Below are positions 45,555 to 56,505 of a DNA stretch of 64,000 bases, one piece after another (position 1 is the first letter of the stretch; each line of letters begins with the position of its first letter). The notes beneath the pieces are model-generated. The model was not told the origin of the DNA. It saw nothing but the letters and a program-made list of their open reading frames with translations, and searched no databases. The stretch is taken from contig NC_059368.1 of assembly GCF_019703515.2 (NCBI RefSeq), positions 30,974,289 to 31,038,288 of the forward strand, given 5' to 3'. The position numbers and the translations under genes are program-made. Source of the DNA: Myxocyprinus asiaticus (lineage: Eukaryota > Chordata > Actinopteri > Cypriniformes > Catostomidae).

Positions 45555-46198
45555 TAAATACAGCCAACTCCTCTTGACTACAGAAATCCCATCCAGCTCC
45601 ACCAGTATGTGTGAGTGAAGATATGTCCAAGTCATTTGTAAATATGTAATGTCAATATAATGACTGGCAGCCCTTGATGCATGGAGGACTGTGGTGTAGT
45701 TATGAGACAGTACTTGATTTCAAATTAAAGGTGAAGTGTGCCACTAGTGTCAACAAGCAAAATTGCAAAAAATAATGATTGTTTGAAAAAGGTTTCTTGA
45801 ACACTCAGAACAGATAGAGTTTGTATAAATACTGGTTGAGCCAAGGTTTATGTGTTGGGACTAGTAAGGGTGATCAAACAGAACAATGTTTACAAGCAAC
45901 ACAGAGCCACAGTGTTTAAACTTTTTCAGGGAAATCAACCAACATATGGCTTACTTACATTTGTTTCTACATATTAAACTGGGATAGGAGAAATTATTTG
46001 TAATACCGAAGTATTTCAAAAGCATACACCTCCGTTTTAAAGAGAGGGCTTAGTGAGACAGCTATTTGTCATCCTGATGCGGGAGAGACACCCAGCACTG
46101 TCGGTAGCCTTTGACTCATCACACAGGAAGTGAGTGTCATGTTTTTCAGATGAGTGGAAGAGCTGGTTGCTCATTGAAATGTAGTCTAGATATGCTTT

Positions 46199-46203
<5 letters not shown>
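45349..46203. other. non-coding with compound microsatellite
   Basis: Holds (GT)n(GA)n at 45,485-45,552, which generates the Ser/His-rich open frames on both strands. Nothing else recognised. Confidence 0.55.
45485..45552. repeat. (GT)n(GA)n compound microsatellite
   Basis: About 16 GT units followed by about 18 GA units. Confidence 0.95.
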
Positions 46204-46234
<31 letters not shown>

Positions 46235-46249
46235 GGGGGGGGGGGGGGG
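46204..46249. repeat. (GT)n followed by a 16-G run
   Basis: A GT run to 46,231, TTT, then 16 consecutive G at 46,234-46,249. The G run could form a quadruplex. Confidence 0.93.
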
Positions 46250-46429
46250 TAGATTTGTGTTTTAATTTAAAAGAGGTGACTCATGCTATCTCAAAGTCAT
46301 TCATCTGATTAATCAAACCTAGCCAAGCACATCCACTGGGAATTGAGTTAAAGTTTGATGAGTTCAATCATGATCAAAGTGTCCATATGAATAATAATGT
46401 CCCAATAATAATTTCTGAATTTTTACCTC

Positions 46430-46612
46430 CCTTGTGCCTGGAACATATTTTCCCTCAAGCCCAGCACCTAGCTCCATCTCACATCTTACATCCAACTCCC
46501 AAACCACTGGACATACTTTATCTTCCCTCCAACCAAGCACTCGGCTTGCCCAAAAACCCTGGAACACAATCCCTCTAAACCCAGTACCCAGTTCCACCCC
46601 AAACCCCTGCAG
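46430..46612. repeat. 48-bp minisatellite, left part
   Basis: Three to four diverged units of the pattern CCCTGGAACACA, CCCTC.AAGCCCAGCACC, then AGTTCCACCCCAAA. They resume at 47,204 after an insertion. Confidence 0.75.
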
Positions 46613-47203
46613 ACTGATCTCACCATTAATTCGGTAACAGTAGGTTGAAAGTTCTGCAGTTGAAATAAGTCCGTGCTTACCGAAATTCTAACCACTGCCT
46701 CCAGTGGCCCAAGTTAGAACTGTGGTTGAACACATGGGTACATGTGAGCTCCATTTTCCGGGTAAAATATCCAAAGAAAGCTGCCAAAAGAGCGTTTTAA
46801 AGCAAGTTGTTTTTAGTAGTAAATTACTTAACATAATCACCAGGAATACATTTTATTAACTGTACACCCTAACCCAAACCCCAACACTAAACCTGACCGT
46901 AAGTGAACTAAAACTGTAATCATGGAGGGAAAGTGCAACCTCTAAATCACCCTCACCATTGTTTATGTGAACGCTATTACTTCCTGGTTTTCATGGGACC
47001 AGAACTAGTGTCTCTGAGGCTGTTTACGCAACATGCTATCAGTAGCACAACAGGAAAAGTTAAACACGTTAGAATTGAAGCAAAAATGTCTGATGGGAAA
47101 TGGCGCTTGGCAGTAACTTGGCGGAATGGGGTCGATGTCAGGGTACCATAACATTTGGTAGCAATGTCGAGTTCCAGTGGGATCATGTTGACCCCTAATC
47201 ACA
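46613..47203. other. ~590-bp insertion splitting the minisatellite
   Basis: The repeat pattern stops after CCCCAAACCCCTGCAG and resumes near TCTGCTCCAACCAAG. The inserted text begins ACTGATCTCACCATTAATTC and ends GTGGGATCATGTTGACCCC. Its edges show a weak inverted match (ACTGATCTCAC against ATGATCCCACTG read back). No coding motif is seen. It is probably a non-autonomous DNA element, but ends and class are unproven. Confidence 0.5.
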
Positions 47204-47412
47204 TGTCTGCTCCAACCAAGTTTCTAGCTCCCCCCAAAACCCTAGAACACAATTCCCCAACAACCCAACACCAGGTACCACACCAAACTCTGGAAACCAT
47301 ATCCCCTCCATCCGAGCACCAAGTTCCACCTCAAACCCTTGGACATATCTCCCTTCAAGCCCAGCACCAAGCTACACCCCAAACTCTGGAACACACCCTA
47401 TTCTATTGCAAA
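47204..47412. repeat. 48-bp minisatellite, right part
   Basis: Three consecutive units of exactly 48 bp (starting about 47,241, 47,289 and 47,337) plus a partial fourth. Because 48 is divisible by three, an open frame crosses it with a 16-residue repeat around TLEHISPQAQHQVPP. Confidence 0.85.
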
Positions 47413-47892
47413 TCACAGGCCTCAAAGACTTAGTCCTCCCTGGAGGAGCACATGACGCTCTCTTGAAGGGCTTTTACATGAAAATTTAACAAGTGTGAAA
47501 TTAGAAAAGTTAGCCAATAATAAAAGCGACGTTAAATGGTAACAGGCCCGCTCTTGCACACTATGATCGTTGTAATTGAAAACGCTCCGTTCTGTCAGGA
47601 AAATAATATTGTACAGGAGCAACAGAGGGGAAGAGCTCTGTATTACCATAGCGAAATTAAAACTGGCACTGATGAAATAGATGCTCTTATTTTGAGCTTG
47701 TCTTGAAAACATTTGTCCGTGTTCTTCAGTTGCACCTACCCACAAGTTTCCATAACCTTCCACAGCCCTGAGTAATTTAATGTTCAGTGTCCCAAGACTG
47801 TATCAGCATCTGGTTTGAATATGTCTTTTTACAGAAACAGATTTGGTGTTCATAGCTCATAGTCAGAACAGCTTTGATTCTCTTCATGCCAG
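47413..47892. other. non-coding, nothing recognised
   Basis: A 113-codon minus-strand frame (47,422-47,763) has no recognisable motif or supporting context. Confidence 0.45.
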
Positions 47893-48372
47893 ATCCTACC
47901 CCCATCATAATTCTACCGCCTTGGACCCAAAGGTAAGGATAGATGTTTGTAGTCAAAAAGCCCTCTACAAAAGGTATAAAGTGTCTTAATTTGCATATAT
48001 AAATGGTATTAAGTTTGATAGGTTAGTGATATAAGCTATCAGGCTAATTGCTAACAGACTGCTAACCTCAAGCTACAGTAACTAATATATATATATATAT
48101 ATAAAGAAATAGAAACAAAAAAATATTAAATGATAATTAATAGAAATGAAAAAAGAAAGAGAAATGATACATTTTACTCTTTGTAACTTCTGTAATACAA
48201 TGTGATAAACAATGTAAAAGTCATTATTGCACATATTTTGATGGTTAGGTTGACTTCAAGTGAAATATGAAAACCTACAATCGGGCACCAAATAGAGTAT
48301 GCAAAATACGTATTATCAGCCAGTGAAATCTTATGGGTCCAAGGGTGGTAGGACTATGACGGAGGGTAGGAT
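47893..48372. repeat. 480-bp segment with ~37-bp inverted ends
   Basis: The left arm 47,893-47,928 (ATCCTACCCCCATCATAATT, then CTACCGCCTTGGACCC) is matched by the reverse complement of 48,335-48,372 (ATCCTACCCTCCGTCATAGT, then CCTACCACCCTTGGACCC). The interior is AT-rich, with (TA)n at 48,087-48,102, and non-coding. It looks like a MITE or foldback element, but no clear target duplication was found. Confidence 0.6.
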
Positions 48373-49468
48373 TTGTCATAACATTGCCATGCCATAGTGC
48401 TAGAGATTGAGGAAACAAACTGACACAAATAAGATCATCAGAACAGAATATACTCTGATGAAGAGCTGATAAGATAAACTTTGACTGGACAAATACAATC
48501 AATGAAACAATTAAGGGCCTTTCATGGAGAAACTGGAGATGCCAGCCAGCTACGTACCGATCAGTCAGGACAAGTAGTAGTACAATATGTATGGCCACTC
48601 TTATTGCCAGTGTGGGCATGGTTCCATTTAGTTTATTGAATTCCAAATAATATGCAAATCCAGGCCGGAGAGAAGTCACACATGGACTGCCAATGGGAAC
48701 GTTATCTAATGTCAGCATTCTACATGCACTTAATAATTTGCTGCAATGGGAGAGGAAGAGAGAGAGAGTGTGTGCACTGACAGAGAGGTTACAAAAGAGC
48801 ATCAAAACACTTCTCACCTGAATGAGACAGAGGGAAAACAGAGATCACAGAGGGCTGTGGTTAAACAAATGAAAGAAAGAACAAAAATAGATGAAAGGAA
48901 AAGTGTAGACAGAGGAAAAGTGAAAAGCCTACAAAACAGATGGTGTATGTTAAAGGTGCAATTTTTTTTTTCCTCATTAACAAGGGTTTTACACCTAAGG
49001 AAACGAAACATTAACATAAACAGTACCAAAACCATGTACACACTAGCCATATTCGTAGCCTGATAAAAGCTGTGAAATTCTACATAGAGCTGGTCTGCCT
49101 CCTAAGGGGCCACCATGTTGAGATCACATGGCCAGCTGAATTCAACTAAATGTAACTTTTTAACTTTAAGCTTCTTACTCATTAAAAATGTGAAGACACA
49201 TCATTTTGTTCCAAATATATTAAATAACATAATATTATATAACATAATTGATACATATCTAAATTGGATTATGAAAGCAAAGTTACACAAATGTCACTGG
49301 TGCCCCCTCATAAAAACAGGTGCATGATGCTCTTGAGTCTCCAAAGCCAATGTTATATTGCATATGTTTATTTTAACAAATGTTAATTTTAAAACCTGAG
49401 ATCACACCGTCACCTTGCTTTCTGTCACATCCACTGACAAAGCACTTTTCTTAGACTGCAGTCACTGT

Positions 49469-49472
<4 letters not shown>
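48373..49472. other. non-coding, nothing recognised
   Basis: A 180-codon minus-strand frame (48,817-48,275) overlaps the inverted-repeat segment and has no known motif; I do not call it a gene. Confidence 0.45.

Positions 49473-49518
<46 letters not shown>
49473..49518. repeat. (AG)n microsatellite
   Basis: 23 AG units. Confidence 0.96.
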
Positions 49519-49521
<3 letters not shown>

Positions 49522-49823
49522 AATAAGGAAGGAGCAGTTGTATTCGGCTTGCCCTCAGTTGGGATAATTCTTCTTGTAATTTATTACACTTTGAAGCTTT
49601 ATCTACCCTGTCAGACTGTGCCAACAGCCCCTATCTGTAAAATGAGTTTCAGGGCATGCAGGTCTATCTATTCATGTCACCTACATTCTGCAATAACAGT
49701 ATCTCAAAGACACTAGAAGATCCATGCTGTAAAAAACAGAGAATCACATATAATTCTGCAGCGTGCATAGACTGTGTCTCATCTTATACAATGATATGCT
49801 CTTGTTTCTCCAAAAGGCTGCCT
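49519..49823. other. non-coding, nothing recognised
   Basis: No open frame, repeat or motif of note. Confidence 0.5.
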
Positions 49824-50420
49824 TAAAGGAATAGTTCACCCAAAAGTGAAAATTATGCCTTATTTACTTATGATTACTTGTAAATAAATAAATAAATAAA
49901 AATAATTGTAATAATAATATAAACAGTTACCACATAATAAAATTATTAAGGCCACAAATGTTCATTAAAATGTTATTTTTTGTAAGTGAAATCATTAAAT
50001 GTCATAATTCAGTTAAAAGATATAGTCCTTAACATTAAACAGTAACAGAAGTTCTGTGCAACAAAAATAATGAGCAGCTATGGGTGCTGTGCAGTGAACA
50101 AATAGTGGCTCTGTAAAGAGATCATAGCTGCGTTTTATTGTGAATAAAACATGGCTTTTGACCAATCAGCATCCAGGACCGAATCTATTTTATAATTCAA
50201 ATTATTTTTAAAGAATCTTTACAGACTGAAAATTGTTAACATATAATTTTCACCTCCTATGGCACAGGTTGGACATCAATAACATAAAACTCTGTATGAC
50301 TTTAGAAGACTTAAAATAAAGCGTCATAAAGAGTCGTATTGAATAATTTTATATGGCTTTTATAGTTCTTTTTCGTCCTTTGTGGAGCTCTTCAGCTTGT
50401 GATCACTATGAACTTTAATT
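49824..50420. repeat. degenerate TTAAAGG...GTTCACCC-family element
   Basis: Begins TTAAAGGAATAGTTCACCC and includes TGTATGACTTTAGAAGACTT near 50,293, wording shared with fragments at 53,738, 55,559 and 59,445. The mirror-image end is not found, so the copy is broken. Confidence 0.55.
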
Positions 50421-51290
50421 TTATGGAAAAGATCTATGTGATGGTTCTTTAAAGTGTGTGTGTGTGTGTGTGTGTGTTACACAGAAAAAAAAACAACAGC
50501 ATATGGGTTTGGAACAATTATTTTTGGGTAACCAACTGATGCAGTTGCATGCAGAGGACATTGACATTATCTACATTCATTGATAAAATAGCATGAAATT
50601 TATAAAGGTGAAAGGGGATCAGGACACTTTGCATGCTGGACTCAAACCTCTATCATCCATATGAGCACACATGCATCAAGTGCAGAGTCAAGACTCTGGA
50701 ATGATGACATTTTTAAGACAATCTCTTAAATGTACCCTCTGTTTTACAATAGGACTCTAAAGGCCTTTTCATGGAGAGCAAATTGTTTGCTCAAGTCACA
50801 GGGATCAGCACCCCCGATACCTCTTTTTGAAACTTCCCTAGAAGCCTATTTGTTCTTCATTCTAAAACACCAGATATTCTCAGTAGTGGGCTACACTCAG
50901 TTTCTGCTCACAGATAATAAAAAGTCAGGAAATGTAAAATATGTATTTTTATTATTTTCTCTCCATGTGTCTCAAATGGGCTATGAAGCCCCAGCGTCCT
51001 CTGTGCTGACCTCGTCCACCTCTCTGTGATCCCCAAGGGCCATGTGATCCCCATAAAGCCAAACTATTTTTAGCACTGAGGCTGTTACCATGGCGATGGA
51101 GTGCCAAGCTGGACTCCCTGGTGACTTGGTTTTATCATTACAGGTGAGGAACTCAGATACTGAGGTTGTATATTTGCACATAAGACAGAACTCTATGCCA
51201 CAGGTGAATAAGTGGGTTATTAAATGTCACATGGCACTTCATACTCCATTACTGCAGTCCTTCTTTTCATCATACACATGTTCACAAACA
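50421..51290. other. non-coding; (GT)n at 50,454-50,477
   Basis: Open frames at 50,730 and 50,981-51,314 have no motif. Confidence 0.5.
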
Positions 51291-51292
51291 TA

Positions 51293-51454
51293 CAGGTGCA
51301 TCTCAATAAATTAGAATGTCATGCAAAAGTTCATTTATTTCAGTAATTCAACTCAAATTGTGAAACTCGTGTATTAAATAAATTCAGTGCACACAGACTG
51401 AAGTAGTTTAAGTCTTTGGTTCTTTTAATTGTGATGATTTTGGCTCACATTTAA
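51293..51454. repeat. left terminal inverted repeat of Tc1-like element
   Basis: 162 bp from CAGGTGCATC to GCTCACATTTAA; matches 52,685-52,846 in reverse complement with about four mismatches. Confidence 0.93.
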
Positions 51455-51573
51455 CAAAAACCCACCAATTCACTATCTCAAAAAATCAGAATACGTCATA
51501 AGACCAATAAAAAAAAACATTTTTAGTGAATTGTTGGCCTTCTGGAAAGTATGTTAATTTACTGTATATGTAC

Positions 51574-52613
51574 TCAATACTTGGTAGGGGCTCCTTTTGC
51601 TTTAATTACTGCCTCAATTCGGCGTGGCATGGAGGTGATCAGTTTGTGGCACTGCTGAGGTGGTATGGAAGCCCAGGTTTCTTTGACAGTGGCCTTCAGC
51701 TCATCTGCATTTTTTGGTCTCTTGTTTCTCATTTTCCTCTTGACAATACCCCATAGATTCTCTATGGGGTTCAGGTCTGGTGAGTTTGCTGGCCAGTCAA
51801 GCACACCAACACCATGGTCATTTACCCAACTTTTGGTGCTTTGGCAGTTTGGGCAGGTGCCAAATCCTGCTGGAAAATGAAATCAGCATCTTTAAAAAGC
51901 TGGTCAGCAGAAGGAAGCATGAAGTGCTCCAAGATTTCTTGGTAAACAGGTGCAGTGACTTTGGTTTTCAAAAAACACAATGGACCAACACCAGCAGATG
52001 ACATTGCACCCCAAATCATCACAGACTGTGGAAACCTAACACTGGACTTCAAGCAACTTGGGCTATGAGCTTCTCCACCCTTCCTCCAGACTCTAGGACC
52101 TTGGTTTCCAAATGAAATACAAAACTTGCTCTCATCTGAAAAAAGGACTTTGGACCACTGGGCAACAGTCCAGTTCTTCTTCTCCTTAGCCCAGGTAAGA
52201 CGCCTCTGACGTTGTCTGTGGTTCAGGAGTGGCTTAACAAGAGGAATACGACAACTGTAGCCAAATTCCTTGACACGTCTGTGTGTGCTGGCTCTTGATG
52301 CCTTGACCCCAGCCTCAGTCCATTCCTTGTGAAGTTCATCCAAATTCTTGAATCGATTTTGCTTGACAGTCCTCATAAGGCTGCGGTTCTCTCGGTTGGT
52401 TGTGCATCTTTTTCTTCCACACTTTTTCCTTCCACTCAACTTTCTGTTAACATGCTTGGATACAGCACTCTGTGAACAGCCAGCTTCTTTGGCAATGAAT
52501 GTTTGTGGCTTACCCTCCTTGTGAAGGGTGTCAATGATTGTCTTCTGGACAACTGTCAGATCAGCAGTCTTCCCCATGATTGTGTAGCCTAGTGAACCAA
52601 ACTGAGAGACCAT
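51574..52613 (-). pseudogene. Tc1-like transposase, one frameshift
   Basis: About 345 codons, the usual length for the family. The likely start is the second Met (MGKTADLTVV, about 52,577). Residues 13-130 hold two helix-turn-helix DNA-binding parts (AKEAGCSQSAVSKHVNRKL and the NRHRV-like region) and a basic RKKCGRKR stretch. Catalytic residues are VLFSDES (Asp), FQQDLAPA (Asp) and NPIENLW (Glu). Once the shift is allowed for, 34 residues separate the last two, giving DD34E. The frame breaks near 51,840, where one A is missing from an A-run. The C-terminus ends APTKY and stop. Confidence 0.92.
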
Positions 52614-52684
52614 TTTGAAGGCTCAGGAAATCTTTGCAGGTGTTTTGAGTTGATTAGCTGATTGGCATGTCACCATATTCTAAT

Positions 52685-52846
52685 TTAAATGTGAGCCAAA
52701 ATCATCACAATTAAAAGAACCAAAGACTTAAACTACTTCAGTCTGTGTGCATTGAATTTATTTAATACACGAGTTTCACAATTTGAGTTGAACTACTGAA
52801 ATAAATGAACTTTTCCACGACATTCTAATTTATTGAGATGCACCTG
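52685..52846. repeat. right terminal inverted repeat of Tc1-like element
   Basis: Partner of 51,293-51,454; ends GATGCACCTG followed by target TA. Confidence 0.93.
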
Positions 52847-52879
52847 TACATTTGTTGATAATATGCACTTCTGTTTATT

Positions 52880-53176
52880 TAAAAATAGATTTACAGAAAA
52901 TGTCTTCATTTACTCATCCTCATGTTGTTGCAAACCCATATGACTTTTATCTTCTGTGGAAAACAAAAGGAGATGTTTGGCAGAATGTTACGGATTGACA
53001 GCCTCCTCTAAGGGACTAACATTCACCATTCATCTTTGTTGCATTCTTTATCCATACAATGACAGTGAATGGTGACTGAGGCTGTCCCCTTTTGACAGAA
53101 TGTAACACAGTTTGGAACAACTTGAGGGCGAGTAAATGAAGACAGAACTGTATTAATTTATTTTTTGGTGAACTAT
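52880..53176. repeat. GTTCACCC-family fragment
   Basis: Contains TCATTTACTCATCCTCATGT, ATGACAGTGAATGGTGACTG and a right end TTTTTTGGTGAACTATCAC, the reverse complement of the GTTCACC start seen at 49,824. Ends are eroded. Confidence 0.55.
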
Positions 53177-53206
53177 CACATGACATTTACAGCGCTGTCA
53201 CGTGGC

Positions 53207-53575
53207 ACCTGTTACATTTATCAGCGCTGGTCAGGATGGACCAATCACAGTCATTTTTTGTGGTGGGTTTCCATTCACAGGTACCAATTATTGCAATTGT
53301 CATATTTTTAACTCAGTAATTAAAAAGTTTTTAATATCATTAATTGGCTGTAAATTACTGTCCAGAGGACCAGATCACTGCTAAAGTAGCACATTGATGG
53401 TACCAGTTACTTTTTTAGTGCTGGTCAGGATGGAGCAACCACAGTTGTTTATTATTACTGGATGGATAAGTAGATTAAGAAATGATTGTATAGATAGTGC
53501 TGCAGTGGGATTCCATCCACAGGTACAAATCATTGCAATTATCAATTTTTATTAAAAGTTACTATCCAGTTTAAA
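53207..53575. repeat. imperfect ~200-bp tandem duplication
   Basis: The order ACC.GTTAC, GCTGGTCAGGATGGA, CAACAC-type text, CCATCCACAGGTAC and CATTGCAATT occurs at 53,207-53,370 and again at 53,401-53,570. The two copies differ by many substitutions and small indels. Origin unknown. Confidence 0.65.
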
Positions 53576-55276
53576 AATGTCTCCAATTAGATATATTTAT
53601 ATATATTAAAAAAACCGTCCTGAGATTTGAATGTGGATCAATTGAGGTTTCGGTTTTTGGAGCAGTCAAGCGCCCCCTGGAGGCAGAAATGTTTGTGTCT
53701 CAATGGTAACAGTTTCGGTTCCTCACACATAGCTATTGTATGACTTTAGAAAACATGTAAAATAGCACATGAATCACTGAAGAAGAAAAAAACCTTTTAT
53801 CTCCTATAACAAAACTCTATATCTTCATCCACAAGGGCACTAAAGGGTCTTAATCCCTTAAGCCCTGACAATCATCATGGCATTATCTGAAACATTCAAA
53901 AACTGCAGCACACTAAAATAGTACTGTTATAAATCATGTTTTTTCCCGTACGTTTCTTCTTTAAGATCGCACTAATGGTCTGCATTGTCTTGCACTTTCA
54001 ATTGTATTGGACTACACTAATGCTCTGCATTGTTATTTTGTAACCAATTAGTAACCAGCTGGTGCATATGATCCTCCATTGTAGCATTCACTACGGTATT
54101 TCCTCTGTTCTTATTGTTTTGTGTACAATTGAAATAACATTCTTTGAAGATTTTGATAGGAGCTAATTGTGAGAATGTACCATTAAGGTCAGCTTAGATA
54201 TTGTCCTTGTTATATATACATACAGTATTTACATTAATGAACATTGCCTTTATAAATAGTGATGCTTTTGCAATACCTAGCCAGGTTTAGTCATAATCAA
54301 TACACAACATCCTTTTTATTTGTACACAAAAATGGTGTTTAGCCAAAAATAAGCAACTGTTATTAACAATAAACTCTAAATGAGAAGGTCCATACTTGAG
54401 AGTTTGGTACTGCTAATGGGTAAGGTATACATTTAGTATAGAGTGACACAGGTTGTCTGGCCCTACTATAGAGACCAATGAACAGACACTTAGGAGTGTA
54501 TCAACTGTTTTAAATACCACTGGCCTGATGTGGAAACATGCAAGGATGTTTGACTGATCAAATATCTGTAGACCACTGCTGCAGTATGCTATACAGTATA
54601 TGTTATTTTATACACATTTATGCACACGTCTCTTGAATACTTAATTCTGATTGGTCAATTGCAGCATTCTGCAGTCAAATATTTTTGTGTAATGACCACT
54701 AAACTATTTAATTGATCATTGTCCCAGGCAAATGATTTCCTAAATATCTGTGCTAGTTCCACGTCTCTCGTATCACACCATGGTCTAAAAATCAACATTT
54801 TACACCCATTTCTTTTTTATTTGGTAAGTAGCCAGGTAATAAGCAGGGTAATGTACACTCAACCGGTCATTATCGCAAAATAAACCCTTTCAGGGTGAGT
54901 AAAAGAGCCCTCCACTCTGCGTCTGGGTTTACTTTTTGATAATGACCGATTTAATGCACATTATCCCTTATATATTGTTTATCTTATTTGGTGGATTCAT
55001 TATACAAGAAATCCAAACTACTAGGTGTAAAGATTGTAATTATGAATTTCCTCTTTCTCCCTTTTCCTCTCCAGCACTTCTCTCTTCTCCTCCTCTTTAT
55101 GCTGAAGGCAGACGGAAAATTAAATGCCAATATCACAGTCCATTTCACCAGCCTCTGCTCACCAGCCTTCTGCTACTGCCGACAGAGCCACACATCAACT
55201 CTCTCTCTCTCTCTCTCCCACTATTACCTTTGCTCCCTCCATTTCTTTCATCATCAATCACTCCCTGGCACCTTGG
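53576..55276. other. non-coding, nothing certain
   Basis: A fragment of the GTTCACCC family may lie at 53,690-53,765 (AGCTATTGTATGACTTTAGA). No gene recognised. The frames at 54,936-55,517 are discussed under rejected items. Confidence 0.45.
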
Positions 55277-55284
55277 TGACGTCA
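55277..55284. promoter_or_regulatory. consensus CRE-like site
   Basis: TGACGTCA in the context GGTGACGTCAAA; repeated 78 bp away. Sequence match only. Confidence 0.35.
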
Positions 55285-55354
55285 AATCAGCAGAGATCCT
55301 CATTTCCTCTCGTCCTCCTCCTCTTTCTCACCCCCATTTTATTCTGGTTAATGG

Positions 55355-55362
55355 TGACGTCA
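55355..55362. promoter_or_regulatory. second CRE-like site
   Basis: TGACGTCA again in the identical 12-mer GGTGACGTCAAA. CRE sites bind CREB/ATF factors; use here is unproven. Confidence 0.35.
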
Positions 55363-55558
55363 AAGAGAGTGGCTTCTATGTTATTACTCATCTATGTAAC
55401 TGTAGCAGTAGTGGTTCCTTGACCACAGCTCTTGTATTTTTTTATGATCTTCTAATACAACAAAATGTATTGGCTGACAGCATACAGCTAAAACAAAAAC
55501 AGAAAAATAAACAATAGAATTCAGACTGCAATATCAGGAAGGTATTGTCCATCAAAAC

Positions 55559-55705
55559 TTAAAGGAATTGTTCAACCAAAAATGAAAAAATAAAAAATAA
55601 ATTATCATATTCTCACCCTCATATTGCTCCAAACCTGTAAGATTTTAATTCTTTCATGGAACACTAAAGAAGAAATATTGAAGAATGTAGTTTTGTGTGA
55701 GGAAC
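55559..55705. repeat. TTAAAGG...GTTCA-family fragment, interrupted
   Basis: Begins TTAAAGGAATTGTTCAACC and holds ATTCTCACCCTCATATTGCT; cut by the element at 55,706. Confidence 0.6.
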
Positions 55706-56336
55706 TTAAAGGAATGTTCCAGGTTCACTACAAGTTAAGCTCAACTGACAGCATTTGTGGCATAATGTTGATTACCACAAAAATTAATTTAGACTCGTTC
55801 CTCCTTTTTTTTAAAAAAGAGCAAAAATCGAGGTTGCAGTGAGGCACTTACAATGGAAGTGAATGGAGGCCAATTTTTGAACGTTAAAATACTCACTGTT
55901 TCAAAAGTATAGCCTCAAGACATAAACAATATGCATAGTGCAATAATGCTTTTACTGCAATAAAATCACTTACAAACCTTTTCTGTCTAAAATTAAAGCC
56001 AATTCACTACCATGACGATGTAATGTCATAAAAACCCTAAAACGACTGTAAAAATGACAATTTAAACAACTTTACAGCTCAAATAATAAACAAGTTTTAA
56101 CAGAAGAATTCATGCAAGTGCTTTTATAAAATTATAAGCTTCACATTTCTGTTTAAACACCCCAAAAATTGGCTTCATTCACTTCCCATTGTAAATGCCT
56201 CACTGCAACCTCGATTTTTGCTTTTTATTAAGTAAAAAGATAAACTAGTTGAAATTCATTTGTGTGGTAATCAACATTATGCCACAAATGCTGTCGACTG
56301 AGCTTAACTTTTACTGAACCTGGAACATTCCTTTAA
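55706..56336. mobile_element. foldback TTAA element with ~170-bp inverted arms
   Basis: Starts TTAAAGGAATGTTCCAGGTT and ends AACCTGGAACATTCCTTTAA. The arms continue inward with GCATTTGTGGCATAATGTTG, AATCGAGGTTGCAGTGAGGC and GGAAGTGAATG in reverse-complement order, about 160-190 bp each. The interior is non-coding. It is a non-autonomous element with TTAA ends, sitting at the edge of another TTAA-family fragment. Confidence 0.82.
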
Positions 56337-56505
56337 CCAACATTTAAATCATTATTTACTGAAAATCTTGCCCACTGCTCTCTGCATCCATTTACAGTAA
56401 ATATTGTGCATTTACATGCAGCGTATCAGGCTTGATATTAATGCAACATGAGCAACATGACTGACGTCAAACTTACGTGGCACGACTAGCAGTGCCATAT
56501 TTGAC

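Larger units (their letters stand above)
51293..52846 (-). mobile_element. Tc1-like DNA transposon, nearly intact
   Basis: The 1,554-bp element has TA on both sides (51,291-51,292 and 52,847-52,848), 162-bp terminal inverted repeats and a full-length transposase gene on the minus strand with a single one-base frameshift. The repeats start CAGGTGCATCTCAATAAATT. By eye the two arms differ at only four of 162 positions, so the copy is young. It moves by cut-and-paste into TA sites. Confidence 0.95.

Noticed and set aside
46387..46637. Coding exon with 16-residue repeats
   Set aside because: A 48-bp minisatellite stays open on both strands by its period alone; no splice or start evidence.
48275..48817. 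180-codon minus-strand open frame
   Set aside because: No motif, overlaps the inverted-end segment, and no neighbouring exon signals.
54936..55517. 193-codon open frame with a hydrophobic start, overlapped by a 144-codon frame
   Set aside because: Pyrimidine-rich (CTCT) composition keeps two frames open at once, giving Ser/Leu/Pro-rich text with no domain. A true exon is possible but unsupported.
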